DNA of 45,449 nucleotides from Kiritimatiellia bacterium. GTDB taxonomy: Bacteria > Verrucomicrobiota > Kiritimatiellia > RFP12 > UBA1067. Below, in pieces: positions 1-8,886 of this stretch. The stretch is taken from contig JAFXXW010000003.1 of NCBI GenBank assembly GCA_017542055.1, positions 1 to 45,449 of the forward strand, in the 5' to 3' direction. Position 1 is the first letter of the stretch. Each line of letters starts with the position of its first letter. The position numbers were made by a program, and so were the translations under genes. The notes beneath the pieces were generated by a model. That model worked only from the letters and a program-made list of their open reading frames with translations. It was not told the origin of the DNA and did no database searches.

Positions 1-2
1 CC

Positions 3-134
3 GACATCACGTTGCCGGCGTCGGAGCGTCCGATCGGCGGGCTGGGAATCTTGATGGTGCGCAAAATGTCCAATCCGGTCACCTACTCGCGCGAGCAGGG
101 CCGCAACGTCATGAGCGCCACCATCCGGTTCTGA
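3..134 (+). CDS. C-terminal fragment of an RsbW/SpoIIAB-like anti-sigma kinase (partial)
   Basis: Only the last 43 codons are in the window; the start lies to the left. The frame ends at TGA 132-134. The visible segment has RPIGGLGI followed by VRKMS and a GRN near the end. This matches the glycine-rich G2 box and C-terminal strand of HATPase_c_2 proteins, where the closing motif is usually RPxGGLGIxLV. Members of that family are serine kinases that hold a sigma factor or phosphorylate an anti-sigma antagonist in partner-switching pathways. The partner genes would lie outside the window, so the exact role is unknown. Family assignment is fairly firm although the fragment is short. Confidence 0.7.
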   Translation, partial: DITLPASERPIGGLGILMVRKMSNPVTYSREQGRNVMSATIRF

Positions 135-211
135 CCCCCGCCCGGTAAATAGCAAAGTGAATCGTCCATGGGGGCAGACCCTATGGACGAGAGGGGGTTT
201 GCACTTTCCGC

Positions 212-241
212 TTGACGGGCGGGGTGGGAATTTGGTATAAT
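212..241 (+). promoter_or_regulatory. Sigma-70 type promoter upstream of an orphan frame
   Basis: A TTGACG -35 box (212-217), 18-nt spacer and perfect TATAAT -10 box (236-241), preceded by TTTGG. The next real gene is 280 bases away and has its own promoter, so this one transcribes only the short region to about 435. Confidence 0.6.
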
Positions 242-363
242 ATTGGCCAAAGAAATCCAAAATTCGATGCAAGTGCAAATTCTGCCAGCAGTTCCCGCCC
301 GAGTACCGGCTCAACTACGACAATACCAGCTGCTACACCGCCTTCCAGACGACGATTAACTGA
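241..363 (+). pseudogene. Short cysteine-rich open frame without a start codon, possible gene remnant
   Basis: Reading codons from 244 to the TGA at 361-363 gives a protein-like stretch with CKCKFC near the start and a later Cys, rich in Tyr, Asn and Thr, and with GC-rich third positions like the neighbouring genes. There is no ATG, GTG or TTG in frame, and a stop (TAA, 238-240) precedes it inside the -10 box. It may be the 3' end of a gene whose 5' part was replaced. I do not recognise the product. Another frame gives a 30-codon ORF from ATG 267 that looks less protein-like. Confidence 0.25.
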
Positions 364-394
364 TAGCGTAGGCACCATACTTAGATACAATATG

Positions 395-436
395 TTGTGG
401 TTGGGGAGGGAGAGGACCACAAGATAAAGATTTTTC
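395..436 (+). terminator. Weak terminator-like hairpin before nrdD
   Basis: TTGTGGT (395-401) pairs with ACCACAA (416-422) across a 14-nt purine-rich loop. A few bases later there is a T-run (431-435). The stem is short and the T-run displaced, so termination would be partial at best. It could separate the orphan transcript from nrdD. Confidence 0.3.
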
Positions 437-476
437 ATTTTACCTATTGACAAACGACCACAATATAGTGTATAAT
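431..476 (+). promoter_or_regulatory. nrdD promoter
   Basis: TTGACA (447-452), 18-nt spacer, TATAAT (471-476) with TG immediately before the -10 box. The bases upstream of -35 (TTTTTCATTTTACCTA) are nearly identical to those upstream of the tRNA-Ala promoter and of the prophage promoter near 20138. This suggests a shared UP-like element. The ribosome binding site AAGGAG lies at 509-514, six bases before the nrdD ATG. Confidence 0.85.
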
Positions 477-520
477 ATGTGGTAGCAATTTAGAAATCCT
501 ACAACCTCAAGGAGAAAACA

Positions 521-2773
521 ATGTCAGAAACCGCAACCAAGGCGATGAAGATCATCAAGCGCTCCGGCGAAGAAAAGCCGTTCGACGTGACGAAGATCGA
601 GAACGCCATCCGCAAGGCCTCGCAGGCCGTGGACTACAAGAACGCGCTGAGCGAAGGTCGCATCAAACTCATCGCGGAGGAGGTGGCCGGAGTGTGCGCC
701 GCCCGCGATCGCGCGATGACGGTGGAAGAGATCCAGGACGTGGTGGAAACCAAGATCATGGAGATGGGCGCGCACGAGATCGCGAAGAAGTACATCACCT
801 ATCGCTACAAGCAGAGCCTGCTCCGCCAGGCCAACACCACCGACAAGCAGATTCTTTCTTTGATCGAGTGCAACAACGAAGACGTGAAGCAGGAGAACTC
901 GAACAAGAACCCCACGATCAATTCGGTGCAGCGCGACTACATGGCGGGCGAAGTGTCGAAGGACGTGGCGTCGCGTCTACTCCTCCCGGCGGACGTGGTG
1001 GCCGCGCACAAGGACGGCATCATCCACTTCCACGACATGGACTACTACGCCCAGCACATGCACAACTGCGACCTCGTGAACCTGGAGGACATGCTGCAGA
1101 ACGGCACCGTCATTTCCGGCACGATGATCGAAAAGCCCAAGAGCTTCTCCACCGCCTGCAACATCGCGACGCAGATCATCGCGCAGGTGGCGTCCAACCA
1201 ATATGGCGGCCAGTCCATTTCGCTCACGCATCTGGCGCCGTTCGTGGACATCTCGCGCAAGGCCATCGCCAACGAGCTCAAGGAGGAAAACGCGCTCGCG
1301 GGCGTCCAGATAGACCAGGCGGCCTTCGACAAGATCGTCGAGAAGCGCGTGCGCAAGGAAGTGCAGAAGGGCGTGCAGACCATCCAGTACCAGGTGGTGA
1401 CGCTCATGACCACCAACGGCCAGGCGCCGTTCGTGACCGTGTTCATGTATCTGGGCGAGGCCCGGAGCGAACAGGAGCGCGCCGACTTGGCGCTCGTCAT
1501 CGAGGAGGTGCTGAACGAGCGCATCCGGGGCGTCAAGAACGAGCAGGGCGTGTACATCACCCCGGCCTTCCCCAAGCTCATCTACGTCCTCGAAGAAATG
1601 AACGTGCGCGAGGGCACGCCCTACTGGTACCTCACCGAGCTCGCCGCCAAGTGCACCGCCAAGCGCATGGTGCCGGACTACATCAGCGAGAAGAAGATGA
1701 AGGAGTACAAGCTTTCCAAGGGCGAAGAGGTGGGCAACGGCGACTGCTACACCTGCATGGGCTGCCGCTCGTTCCTCACGCCGGACCGCTCAGGCAACGG
1801 CTACGACAACGTGTCCAACGCGGGCAACTACCAGCCGGGCAAACCCAAGTATTACGGGCGCTTCAACCAAGGCGTGGTGACGATCAACCTCGTGGACGTG
1901 GCGCTTTCCGCGCATGGCGACATGGCCAAGTTCTGGGAGATTTTCGGCGAGCGGTGCGAGCTGTGCCACAAGGCGCTCCGGTGCCGTCACGACCGGCTCA
2001 AAGGCACCACTTCCGACGCCGCGCCCATTCTGTGGCAGTACGGCGCGCTGGCGCGGCTCAAGAAGGGCGAGAAGATCGACAAGCTCCTCTATGGCGGCTA
2101 TTCCACCATCTCGCTCGGCTACGCGGGACTTTGGGAGTGCGTGTTCGCCATGACCGGCAAGAAGCTGACCGAGCCGGAGGGCGAGGCGTTCGGCCTCGAG
2201 GTGATGAAGAAGCTCAACGAGTACACCGCAAAGTGGAAAGCGGCCGAAGACATCGACTACTCGCTCTACGGCACGCCGCTCGAGTCCACCACCTACAAGT
2301 TCGCCAAGTGCCTGCAGGCGCGTTTCGGGACGGTGAAGGGCGTGACGGACAAGAACTACATCACCAATTCCTACCACATCCACGTGACCGAGCCCATCGA
2401 CGCCTTCAAGAAGCTGGAGATCGAAAGCCGCTTCCAGAAGCTCTCGCCCGGCGGCGCCATCAGCTACGTGGAAGTGCCGAACATGCAGAACAACCTGCCG
2501 GCGGTGCTGGCGCTGATGCAGTTCATCTACGACAATATCATGTACGCCGAACTCAACACCAAGAGCGACTACTGCCAGGAGTGCGGGTTCGACGGCGAGA
2601 TCGAAATCGTCAAGGACGAATCCGGCAAGCTCATCTGGCGCTGCCCCAAGTGCGGCAACACGGACGAGTCCAAGCTGAACGTGGCGCGGCGCACCTGCGG
2701 ATACATCGGCAGCCAGTTCTGGAACCAGGGCCGGACGCAGGAAATCAAGGAACGCGTGCTGCACGTGTCGTGA
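521..2773 (+). CDS. nrdD: Anaerobic (class III) ribonucleoside-triphosphate reductase
   Basis: Cytoplasmic 750-residue enzyme reducing ribonucleoside triphosphates to deoxynucleotides without oxygen, using a glycyl radical. Residues about 8-100 form an ATP-cone regulatory domain (start KIIKRSGEEKPFDVTKIE). The catalytic barrel follows, with CYTCMGCRS in the middle. A C-terminal zinc site has CQECG and CPKCG pairs. The glycyl-radical loop RRTCGYIG lies near residues 723-730, placing the radical at about Gly727. Length is normal for the family. The start has a good AAGGAG site and a strong promoter. Its stop overlaps the activase gene by four bases. An oxygen-labile enzyme, it supports an anaerobic host. 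Confidence 0.97.
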   Translation: MSETATKAMKIIKRSGEEKPFDVTKIENAIRKASQAVDYKNALSEGRIKLIAEEVAGVCAARDRAMTVEEIQDVVETKIMEMGAHEIAKKYITYRYKQSLLRQANTTDKQILSLIECNNEDVKQENSNKNPTINSVQRDYMAGEVSKDVASRLLLPADVVAAHKDGIIHFHDMDYYAQHMHNCDLVNLEDMLQNGTVISGTMIEKPKSFSTACNIATQIIAQVASNQYGGQSISLTHLAPFVDISRKAIANELKEENALAGVQIDQAAFDKIVEKRVRKEVQKGVQTIQYQVVTLMTTNGQAPFVTVFMYLGEARSEQERADLALVIEEVLNERIRGVKNEQGVYITPAFPKLIYVLEEMNVREGTPYWYLTELAAKCTAKRMVPDYISEKKMKEYKLSKGEEVGNGDCYTCMGCRSFLTPDRSGNGYDNVSNAGNYQPGKPKYYGRFNQGVVTINLVDVALSAHGDMAKFWEIFGERCELCHKALRCRHDRLKGTTSDAAPILWQYGALARLKKGEKIDKLLYGGYSTISLGYAGLWECVFAMTGKKLTEPEGEAFGLEVMKKLNEYTAKWKAAEDIDYSLYGTPLESTTYKFAKCLQARFGTVKGVTDKNYITNSYHIHVTEPIDAFKKLEIESRFQKLSPGGAISYVEVPNMQNNLPAVLALMQFIYDNIMYAELNTKSDYCQECGFDGEIEIVKDESGKLIWRCPKCGNTDESKLNVARRTCGYIGSQFWNQGRTQEIKERVLHVS

Positions 2774-3264
2774 ACTACGCCTCGCTGCGTACTTGCGATA
2801 TCGCCAACGGAGACGGAGTGCGGGTTTCGCTCTTCGTCTCCGGCTGTACGCACCATTGTCCCGGGTGCTTCAATCTGGAGGCGCAGAGTTTCACGTACGG
2901 GGCTCCCTTCACTCCGGCGGTGGAGGACGAGATTCTGGACGCCTGCGACAAGTCGTTCATCGCGGGACTGACCGTGCTGGGCGGCGAGCCGATGGAGCCC
3001 GCGAACCAACGCGGACTTTTGACGCTTTTAAGGCGCTTCAGGGCGCGCTTCGGGGACACTAAGACGATCTGGATCTATACCGGCTGCGTCATCGAAGAAC
3101 TGCGTGCGCCGTCCACGTCGCGTTGGCGCACGGAAGTGACGGACGAAATCCTCTCCGTGATCGACGTGCTGGTGGACGGGCCCTTTGTAATGGCGCTGAG
3201 AGACCCCTCGCTCAAGTTTCGCGGCTCGTCCAATCAGCGCATTCTGCAGTTGCGCGGCGCATGA
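2770..3264 (+). CDS. nrdG: Anaerobic ribonucleotide reductase-activating radical SAM protein
   Basis: The 164-residue activase uses a [4Fe-4S] cluster and S-adenosylmethionine to place the glycyl radical on NrdD. The radical SAM motif is CTHHCPGC (CX3CX2C, about Cys26, Cys30, Cys33). The GGEPM motif follows about 40 residues later. Length is typical. I chose GTG at 2770, which overlaps the nrdD TGA as GTGA and implies coupled translation. The open frame continues upstream inside nrdD, but that extension is an arginine-rich shadow with no homology. Confidence 0.95.
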   Translation: MNYASLRTCDIANGDGVRVSLFVSGCTHHCPGCFNLEAQSFTYGAPFTPAVEDEILDACDKSFIAGLTVLGGEPMEPANQRGLLTLLRRFRARFGDTKTIWIYTGCVIEELRAPSTSRWRTEVTDEILSVIDVLVDGPFVMALRDPSLKFRGSSNQRILQLRGA

Positions 3265-5297
3265 GCGGGACTTGGGTTTTCGCCTTGGCGCTCGCGAGCG
3301 TCTTTTTGCGGACGCGCACCATCGAGTCCGGCGAGGCGGCGACTCCGCCTCTCGAATCGGGCGCGTGGATAGTCGCGAGCGAGGGCCCGATAAAGGGCGA
3401 ATGGCGCGAACGGCTGGAACGCGCCGGCGCCCGGATTCACGGCTACCTCCCCGACAACGCCTATCTGGTGACGGCGGACGAGGAGGCGTTGAGGTCGATC
3501 GAGGCTTCGGTGCCGCATACGATCTTGACGCCTTATCTCCCCGCCGACAAGCGCGTATCGGCCGGAAAAGCGCCCGACCGGGAATTTTTGGTCGTCGTAT
3601 TCGACGCGGAGCGGCGAATCGAGGTAGCGGAGCGCATCCGGGGGATCGAAGGCTGCAAGGTGCTGTTCGATACGGGGGAGATAGTCCGCGCGAGACTAAC
3701 CCCCGATGCGCTCGACGAGGTGGCCGGGTGGAAGGAAGTCGCTTTTATCGACCTTTCCGTCGTCAACGAAAGCCGGCCCATGTGCGACCGCGCCAGGTTG
3801 CCGGAGGCGATGGACTTAGAGAGCGTCTGGCCGTCCGGCGTGGGCGAGCCGGGACTCACCGGCAGGGGACAGGTGGTGGCGGTGGCCGATTCGGGACTCG
3901 ATGGCGGCGATCTCGAAACGCTCCACGAAGACATGCGAGGACGCGTCTCCCGCGTGTATGCGATTGGTCGGGAAGGGGACTGGAGCGACTTTATCGGGCA
4001 CGGCACGCATATTTGCGGGAGCGTGATGGGCAACGGGGCAAAGTCGGGCGGAAAAGTGCGCGGACCCGCCTACGAGGCCACGCTCATCATGCAGTCGCTC
4101 TGCGACGAGCGCGGGGGAACGGCGCGGCCGACGAGTCTCTGGGATTTGCTGTGGCAGGCGTACCGGGAGGAGAACGGGCTCCCCGGTGCGAGAATCCATT
4201 GCGACAGTTGGGGGTCGGGCAGAGACGACGACGCGGCAGGGGCGGAGCTTTTGGGGGTGTACGTGGAAGATTGCCGGGAGATCGACCGCTTTACCTTCGA
4301 GCATCCGGACTTGCTCGTCGTATTCGCTTCCGGCAACGACGCGGTTGATCTGGACGGCGACGGGGTGGTGGACCCCGATTCGCTCAATTCGCAGGCGACG
4401 GCCAAGAACGTTTTGACGGTAGGCGGCGCGGAAAGCGCGCGTCCGGCGGGGGTGACGTACGGCAAGGTGGTGGCGAGTCGCTATCCGGCCGAACCGGTTT
4501 TCGGGGACGATATCGGGAAACCCTGCGACGGCGAGCACTTGGGGATGGCAGCTTTTTCGGGTCGCGGGCCGTGCGACGACGGTCGCATCAAGCCGGACGT
4601 GATCGCGCCGGCGACGATGATTTGCGGACCCAAATCGAGCGTGATGCGTCGTCCCCTCAAAGGCGCCTACCACTACAAGAACGGCACCAGCATGGCGGCG
4701 CCGTTGGTGGCTGGCGGGGCGGCGCTGGTGCGGGAATGGCTGGAGGCGCAAGGGACGAGTCCCGATGCGGCCACGCTCAAGGCGCTTTTGGCGGCCGGAG
4801 CGCGCAGTCTCGCGCCGGGACAGTACGGCACGGGCGAATGGCGCGAAATCCCCGCGACGGTCCCGAACGCGGTAGAAGGCTGGGGCATGGTGGACCTAGG
4901 GCGCAGCGTGGGGCGGAAGGGTCGCCAGCTCCGGGTGGAGGACGCGCAAGTCTTGGCCGAGGGCGAAACGGCCACCTTCCAACTGAACCTTGAGGCGGGC
5001 GAAAATTTCTTTGCCGTCTTGGCCTATAACGACGCGCCAGCCCTTTTGGCGGCCGGTCGGCAGCTCGTCAACGATCTCGATATGTGCGTAATTTCGCCGT
5101 CGGGGAAGCAAATTTGGTCGAATGCCTTGAATGGGCCCGACCGGCTCAACAATCTGGAAGGGGTGCGGCAGGTGGCGGAAGAGTCGGGCGCGTATCGTAT
5201 CGAAGTGCGGGCCTGGAGCATCCCGATGCCGATGGCCGAAACCTTGACCCAAGGTCGCCCCAACGCCATTCGCTATTCGCTCGTTTACGGTTCTTGA
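3261..5297 (+). CDS. Exported subtilisin-family (S8, Kp43-like) serine protease
   Basis: A 678-residue protease. The start ATG at 3261 overlaps the nrdG stop as ATGA. The N-terminus has a short hydrophobic segment (WVFALALASVF) that could be a signal peptide. The catalytic triad is visible as Asp210 (AVADSGLD), His247 (GHGTH) and Ser477 (NGTSMAAP), with the oxyanion Asn in ASGND. The first 200 residues resemble an inhibitor-like prodomain. The last 130 or so residues look like the beta-sandwich after the catalytic domain in Kp43-type proteases (LVNDLDM then ISPSGK). Coupling of a protease to nrdDG is odd and no functional link is evident. Family is secure; substrate unknown. Confidence 0.9.
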   Translation: MSGTWVFALALASVFLRTRTIESGEAATPPLESGAWIVASEGPIKGEWRERLERAGARIHGYLPDNAYLVTADEEALRSIEASVPHTILTPYLPADKRVSAGKAPDREFLVVVFDAERRIEVAERIRGIEGCKVLFDTGEIVRARLTPDALDEVAGWKEVAFIDLSVVNESRPMCDRARLPEAMDLESVWPSGVGEPGLTGRGQVVAVADSGLDGGDLETLHEDMRGRVSRVYAIGREGDWSDFIGHGTHICGSVMGNGAKSGGKVRGPAYEATLIMQSLCDERGGTARPTSLWDLLWQAYREENGLPGARIHCDSWGSGRDDDAAGAELLGVYVEDCREIDRFTFEHPDLLVVFASGNDAVDLDGDGVVDPDSLNSQATAKNVLTVGGAESARPAGVTYGKVVASRYPAEPVFGDDIGKPCDGEHLGMAAFSGRGPCDDGRIKPDVIAPATMICGPKSSVMRRPLKGAYHYKNGTSMAAPLVAGGAALVREWLEAQGTSPDAATLKALLAAGARSLAPGQYGTGEWREIPATVPNAVEGWGMVDLGRSVGRKGRQLRVEDAQVLAEGETATFQLNLEAGENFFAVLAYNDAPALLAAGRQLVNDLDMCVISPSGKQIWSNALNGPDRLNNLEGVRQVAEESGAYRIEVRAWSIPMPMAETLTQGRPNAIRYSLVYGS

Positions 5298-5331
5298 GCG
5301 GAATAAATTGGCGAATTTTCCTTTTCCCCCC

Positions 5332-5360
5332 TTGAAATTTCGCCGGAAATATGATATAAT
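5332..5360 (+). promoter_or_regulatory. adhE promoter
   Basis: TTGAAA (5332-5337), 17-nt spacer, TATAAT (5355-5360) inside AATATGATATAATA, the same extended -10 sequence seen at the tRNA-Ala and prophage promoters. Candidate ribosome binding sites are GAGGAG (5382-5387) and AAAGGA (5390-5395) before the ATG at 5399. Confidence 0.85.
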
Positions 5361-5398
5361 ATATACTCAAACTGGAGAAAAGAGGAGCAAAAGGAATC

Positions 5399-8035
5399 AT
5401 GAGCGAAGAAACATTGGCCGGTCAGCCGATGGATGACGGCATGAAAGAGTTCGAGGCGTTGCTCGCGCAAGTGCGGGCGGCGCAGCGCAAGTTCGCCACG
5501 TACACGCAGGAGCAGGTGGATGCCATTTTCAAGGCGGCGGCCATTGCGGCCGACCGGGCGCGCATTCCGCTGGCCAAGCTGGCGGTGGAGGAAACCGGCA
5601 TGGGCGTGGTGGAGGACAAGATCATCAAGAACCACTACGCGGCCGAGTACATCTACAACGCGTTCAAAAACACGCAGACTTGCGGGGTGATCGAGTCGGA
5701 CGCGAGCGCGGGTTATCAGCGCGTGGCGGAGCCGATCGGGCTCATCGGGGCGGTAATTCCCACCACCAACCCCACGTCGACGGCCATTTTCAAGACGCTC
5801 CTCGCGCTCAAGACCCGCAACGGCATCGTCATCAGTCCCCATCCGCGCGCCAAGTCGTCCACGATCGCGGCGGCCAAGGTGGTGCTGGAGGCGGCGGTCG
5901 CGGCCGGCGCGCCGGAGGGCATCATCGGGTGGATCGACCAGCCGAGCTTGCCCAAGACCAACCTCCTCATGAAGGAGTCCGACATCATTCTCGCGACGGG
6001 CGGTCCCGGCATGGTGAAGGCGGCGTATTCGAGCGGCAAGCCCGCTTTGGGCGTGGGCGCCGGCAACACTCCGGCCATCATCGACGATTCGGCCGATCTG
6101 CCCTTGGCGGTGGCGAGCATCATCCATTCCAAGACGTTCGACAACGGCATGATTTGCGCGTCGGAGCAGTCCACCATCGTGCTGGACGGCGTGTACGATC
6201 GCGTCAAGCATCTCTTTGCCGAGTCTGGTTGCCACTTCCTGAGCGAGGACGAGCTCGAAAAGACGCGCAAGACGATTCTCGTGAACGGCGCTTTGAACGC
6301 CCGCATCGTGGGCCAGAAGCCGGTCACCATCGCCAAGCTCGCGGGCTTCGACGTGCCGGAAGACACCAAGATTCTGATCGGCGAGGTGGAGAGCGTGGAG
6401 CTGGCCGAGGAATTCGCGCACGAAAAGCTCTCCCCGGTTCTCGCGATGTATCGCGCCAAGGATTTCGAGGACGCGCTCCGCAAGGCCGAACGGCTGGTGG
6501 CGGACGGGGGCTTCGGCCATACGTCCAGCCTCTACGCGGACGAACTCAACGAGGGCGAGAAGATCGCCGAGTTCCGCGCCCGGATGAAGACCTGCCGCAT
6601 TCTCGTCAACACGCCTTCCAGCCAGGGCGGCATCGGCGACCTCTACAATTTCCGGCTGGCGCCTTCGCTGACGCTCGGGTGCGGCACCTGGGGCGGCAAT
6701 TCCGTGTCCGAAAACGTGGGGGTTAAGCACCTGATCAATATCAAGACTGTGGCCATAAGGAGAGAGAACATGTTGTGGTTCCGCGCGCCGGAGAAGGTCT
6801 ACCAGAAGAAGGGGTGCTTGCCGGTGGCGCTCCGCGAGTTGAGCGAAGAGCTGGGCAAGAAGAAGGCGTTCATCGTCACCGACAGCTTCCTGTACGCCAA
6901 CGGCTACACCCGGCCCATCGAGAAGAGCCTCGAGGAGCAGGGCATCATGTTCACCACCTTCTCCAACGTGGCGCCCGATCCCACGCTCGCCTGCGCCAAG
7001 GAAGGCGCCAAGCTGATGGCCGGCTTCAAGCCCGACGTCATCATCGCGATCGGCGGCGGCTCGGCGATGGACGCGGCGAAGATCATGTGGGTGCTTTACG
7101 AACATCCCGACTGCGACTTCCAGGACATGGCCATGCGTTTCATGGACATCCGCAAGCGCGTCTACAAGTTCCCCCACATGGGCGACAAGGCCTACTTCGT
7201 CTGCATTCCGACGAGCGCGGGTACGGGGTCCGAAGTGACGCCGTTCGCCGTCATCACCGACGAGCAGACGGGAGTCAAGTATCCGCTGGCGGACTACGAG
7301 CTCATGCCCGACATGGCCATCGTGGACGCCGACGTGCAGATGATGGCGCCGCCCGGACTGACTTCGGCTTCGGGCATTGATGCCGTTTCGCATGCTTTGG
7401 AGGCGTACGCTTCGATGATGGCCACGGATTACACCGACGGTCTCGCGATCCGCGCCCTGCAGACGATTTTCGAGTATCTGCCGCAGTGCTACGAGGCGGC
7501 GGTGGCCAAGAAGGCGGCCCCCAAGGCGCGCGAGAAGATGGCCAACGCGGCCACGATGGCCGGCATGGCCTTCGCCAACGCGTTCCTGGGCGTGATGCAC
7601 TCGATGGCGCACAAGCTGGGCGCTTTCCATCACATTCCGCACGGCATCGCCAACGCGCTCATGATGGAGCAGGTGCTCCGGTTCAACGCGGTCAAGGTTC
7701 CGCGCAAGATGGGCACTTTCCCGCAGTACGACCATCCGCACACGCTCGAGCGCTATTGCGAGATCGCGGCGGCGCTGGGCATCGACGGCAAGGACCAGAA
7801 CGACCAGTTCGAGAATCTCATTCTGGCCATCCGCGAACTGCAGGCCAAGATCGGCATCAAGCCCACCATCCGCGACTACGTTCCGGACGAGGCGGACTTC
7901 CTGGCGCGGCTCGACGCGATGGTGGAACAGGCCTTCGACGACCAGTGCACCGGCGCCAATCCGCGCTATCCGCTGATGAGGGAAATCAAGGAAATGTATC
8001 TCAACGCCTACTACGGCAAGCGCGTGGGCGTCTAA
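5399..8035 (+). CDS. adhE: Bifunctional acetaldehyde-CoA/alcohol dehydrogenase
   Basis: An 878-residue fermentative enzyme converting acetyl-CoA to acetaldehyde and then ethanol with two NADH. The N-terminal half is a CoA-acylating aldehyde dehydrogenase: GVGAGNTPA, and the catalytic Cys in NGMICASEQS. The C-terminal half, after residue about 455, is an iron-dependent alcohol dehydrogenase with the GGGSAMDAAK nucleotide loop and metal-site histidines in GVMHSMAHKLGAFHH. Length matches the family (about 870-890). It has its own promoter. Together with the downstream hydrogenase it gives two routes for disposing of reductant. Confidence 0.97.
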   Translation: MSEETLAGQPMDDGMKEFEALLAQVRAAQRKFATYTQEQVDAIFKAAAIAADRARIPLAKLAVEETGMGVVEDKIIKNHYAAEYIYNAFKNTQTCGVIESDASAGYQRVAEPIGLIGAVIPTTNPTSTAIFKTLLALKTRNGIVISPHPRAKSSTIAAAKVVLEAAVAAGAPEGIIGWIDQPSLPKTNLLMKESDIILATGGPGMVKAAYSSGKPALGVGAGNTPAIIDDSADLPLAVASIIHSKTFDNGMICASEQSTIVLDGVYDRVKHLFAESGCHFLSEDELEKTRKTILVNGALNARIVGQKPVTIAKLAGFDVPEDTKILIGEVESVELAEEFAHEKLSPVLAMYRAKDFEDALRKAERLVADGGFGHTSSLYADELNEGEKIAEFRARMKTCRILVNTPSSQGGIGDLYNFRLAPSLTLGCGTWGGNSVSENVGVKHLINIKTVAIRRENMLWFRAPEKVYQKKGCLPVALRELSEELGKKKAFIVTDSFLYANGYTRPIEKSLEEQGIMFTTFSNVAPDPTLACAKEGAKLMAGFKPDVIIAIGGGSAMDAAKIMWVLYEHPDCDFQDMAMRFMDIRKRVYKFPHMGDKAYFVCIPTSAGTGSEVTPFAVITDEQTGVKYPLADYELMPDMAIVDADVQMMAPPGLTSASGIDAVSHALEAYASMMATDYTDGLAIRALQTIFEYLPQCYEAAVAKKAAPKAREKMANAATMAGMAFANAFLGVMHSMAHKLGAFHHIPHGIANALMMEQVLRFNAVKVPRKMGTFPQYDHPHTLERYCEIAAALGIDGKDQNDQFENLILAIRELQAKIGIKPTIRDYVPDEADFLARLDAMVEQAFDDQCTGANPRYPLMREIKEMYLNAYYGKRVGV

Positions 8036-8051
8036 CCGGGAGGGAATCGCA

Positions 8052-8882
8052 ATGGCAACCAAGACCAAGCAGCAACCTGCGAAGCAACCGGCGGCCAAGC
8101 CCGCCAAAAAGCCGGCCCGCAAGTCGGCCAAGCGGTCCAACGTGCTCATGGAGCGCACGGACAAGGTGATCACCAAGGACGGCAACACGGTCCTCAAGGT
8201 GTTCGGCCCCAGCTACCTCGTGAGCGACATCCTGAACGAGGCCATGAACGAAGTTCGCGCGCTCGAAGCGGGACTGCCGGTGGCCAAGGTGATCGAGGTC
8301 ATGAAGCTGCGCGGCCATTGGTGCATCCGGCGCGAGTTCATCGAGGGCGTGACGTTGGCGGACGTGATGGCGGCCGACAAGAAGAATCTCGTCAAATATC
8401 TGAAGGAATTCGTCAAGATCCAGTGCGAGATCTTCACCAAAACCTCGCCCCGGATGGGCAACCTCGCGGACAAGCTGGATCGCCAGATTTCCGCCTCCAC
8501 GTTGGAGCGCGAAATCCGCTACGACCTCCACATGAAGCTCCAGAGCTTCCCGCGCGGCACCGCGCTCTGCCACGGCGACTTCAACCCCACCAACGTCATC
8601 ATCAAGGCGGACGGCACCTGGACGGTCATCGACTGGGCGCACGTGCGCATCGGCGATCCGGCGGCGGACATCGCCCGGACGTATCTCCTCTTCTGGCTGG
8701 ACGGCCACGTGGTGGCGGCCGGCAAGTACATGCAGCTGGCGTGCGAGGCCACCAAGATCGCGCTCCCGGACGTGCAGAAGTATCTGCCCATCGTGGCGGC
8801 GGCCGAAACCGCCAAGCCCCAGTCCAATCCCAAGAACATGGACCTCCTGATGCATTGGGCGTCGGTGGTGGACTGCTCGTAA
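8052..8882 (+). CDS. Aminoglycoside/choline kinase-like phosphotransferase with a lysine/alanine-rich N-terminal tail
   Basis: 276 residues. Residues about 1-30 form a tail of repeated KPA/KKPA/KSAK units like those of bacterial histone-H1-like proteins. The rest is a compact APH-type kinase: a catalytic HGDFNPTNV loop and a metal-binding IDWAHVRIGDPAADIA motif. The usual glycine-rich loop is poorly conserved. Family members phosphorylate small alcohols, sugars or antibiotics; the substrate here cannot be told. It sits 16 bases after adhE with a GGGAGG site and four bases before the hydrogenase, so it is probably co-transcribed with both. A basic tail on a small-molecule kinase is unusual. 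Confidence 0.75.
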   Translation: MATKTKQQPAKQPAAKPAKKPARKSAKRSNVLMERTDKVITKDGNTVLKVFGPSYLVSDILNEAMNEVRALEAGLPVAKVIEVMKLRGHWCIRREFIEGVTLADVMAADKKNLVKYLKEFVKIQCEIFTKTSPRMGNLADKLDRQISASTLEREIRYDLHMKLQSFPRGTALCHGDFNPTNVIIKADGTWTVIDWAHVRIGDPAADIARTYLLFWLDGHVVAAGKYMQLACEATKIALPDVQKYLPIVAAAETAKPQSNPKNMDLLMHWASVVDCS

Positions 8883-8886
8883 AAAG

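Noticed and set aside
1790-2764. Minus-strand 324-codon frame opposite nrdD
   Set aside because: Typical GC-rich shadow without motifs or ribosome site.
694-2769. Upstream extension of the nrdG frame
   Set aside because: Arginine/histidine-rich shadow inside nrdD; only the part after GTG 2770 is NrdG.
5285-8197. A 970-codon minus-strand open frame
   Set aside because: It is opposite adhE, rich in Arg/His/Leu as expected from the antisense of a GC-rich gene, and has no recognisable motif.
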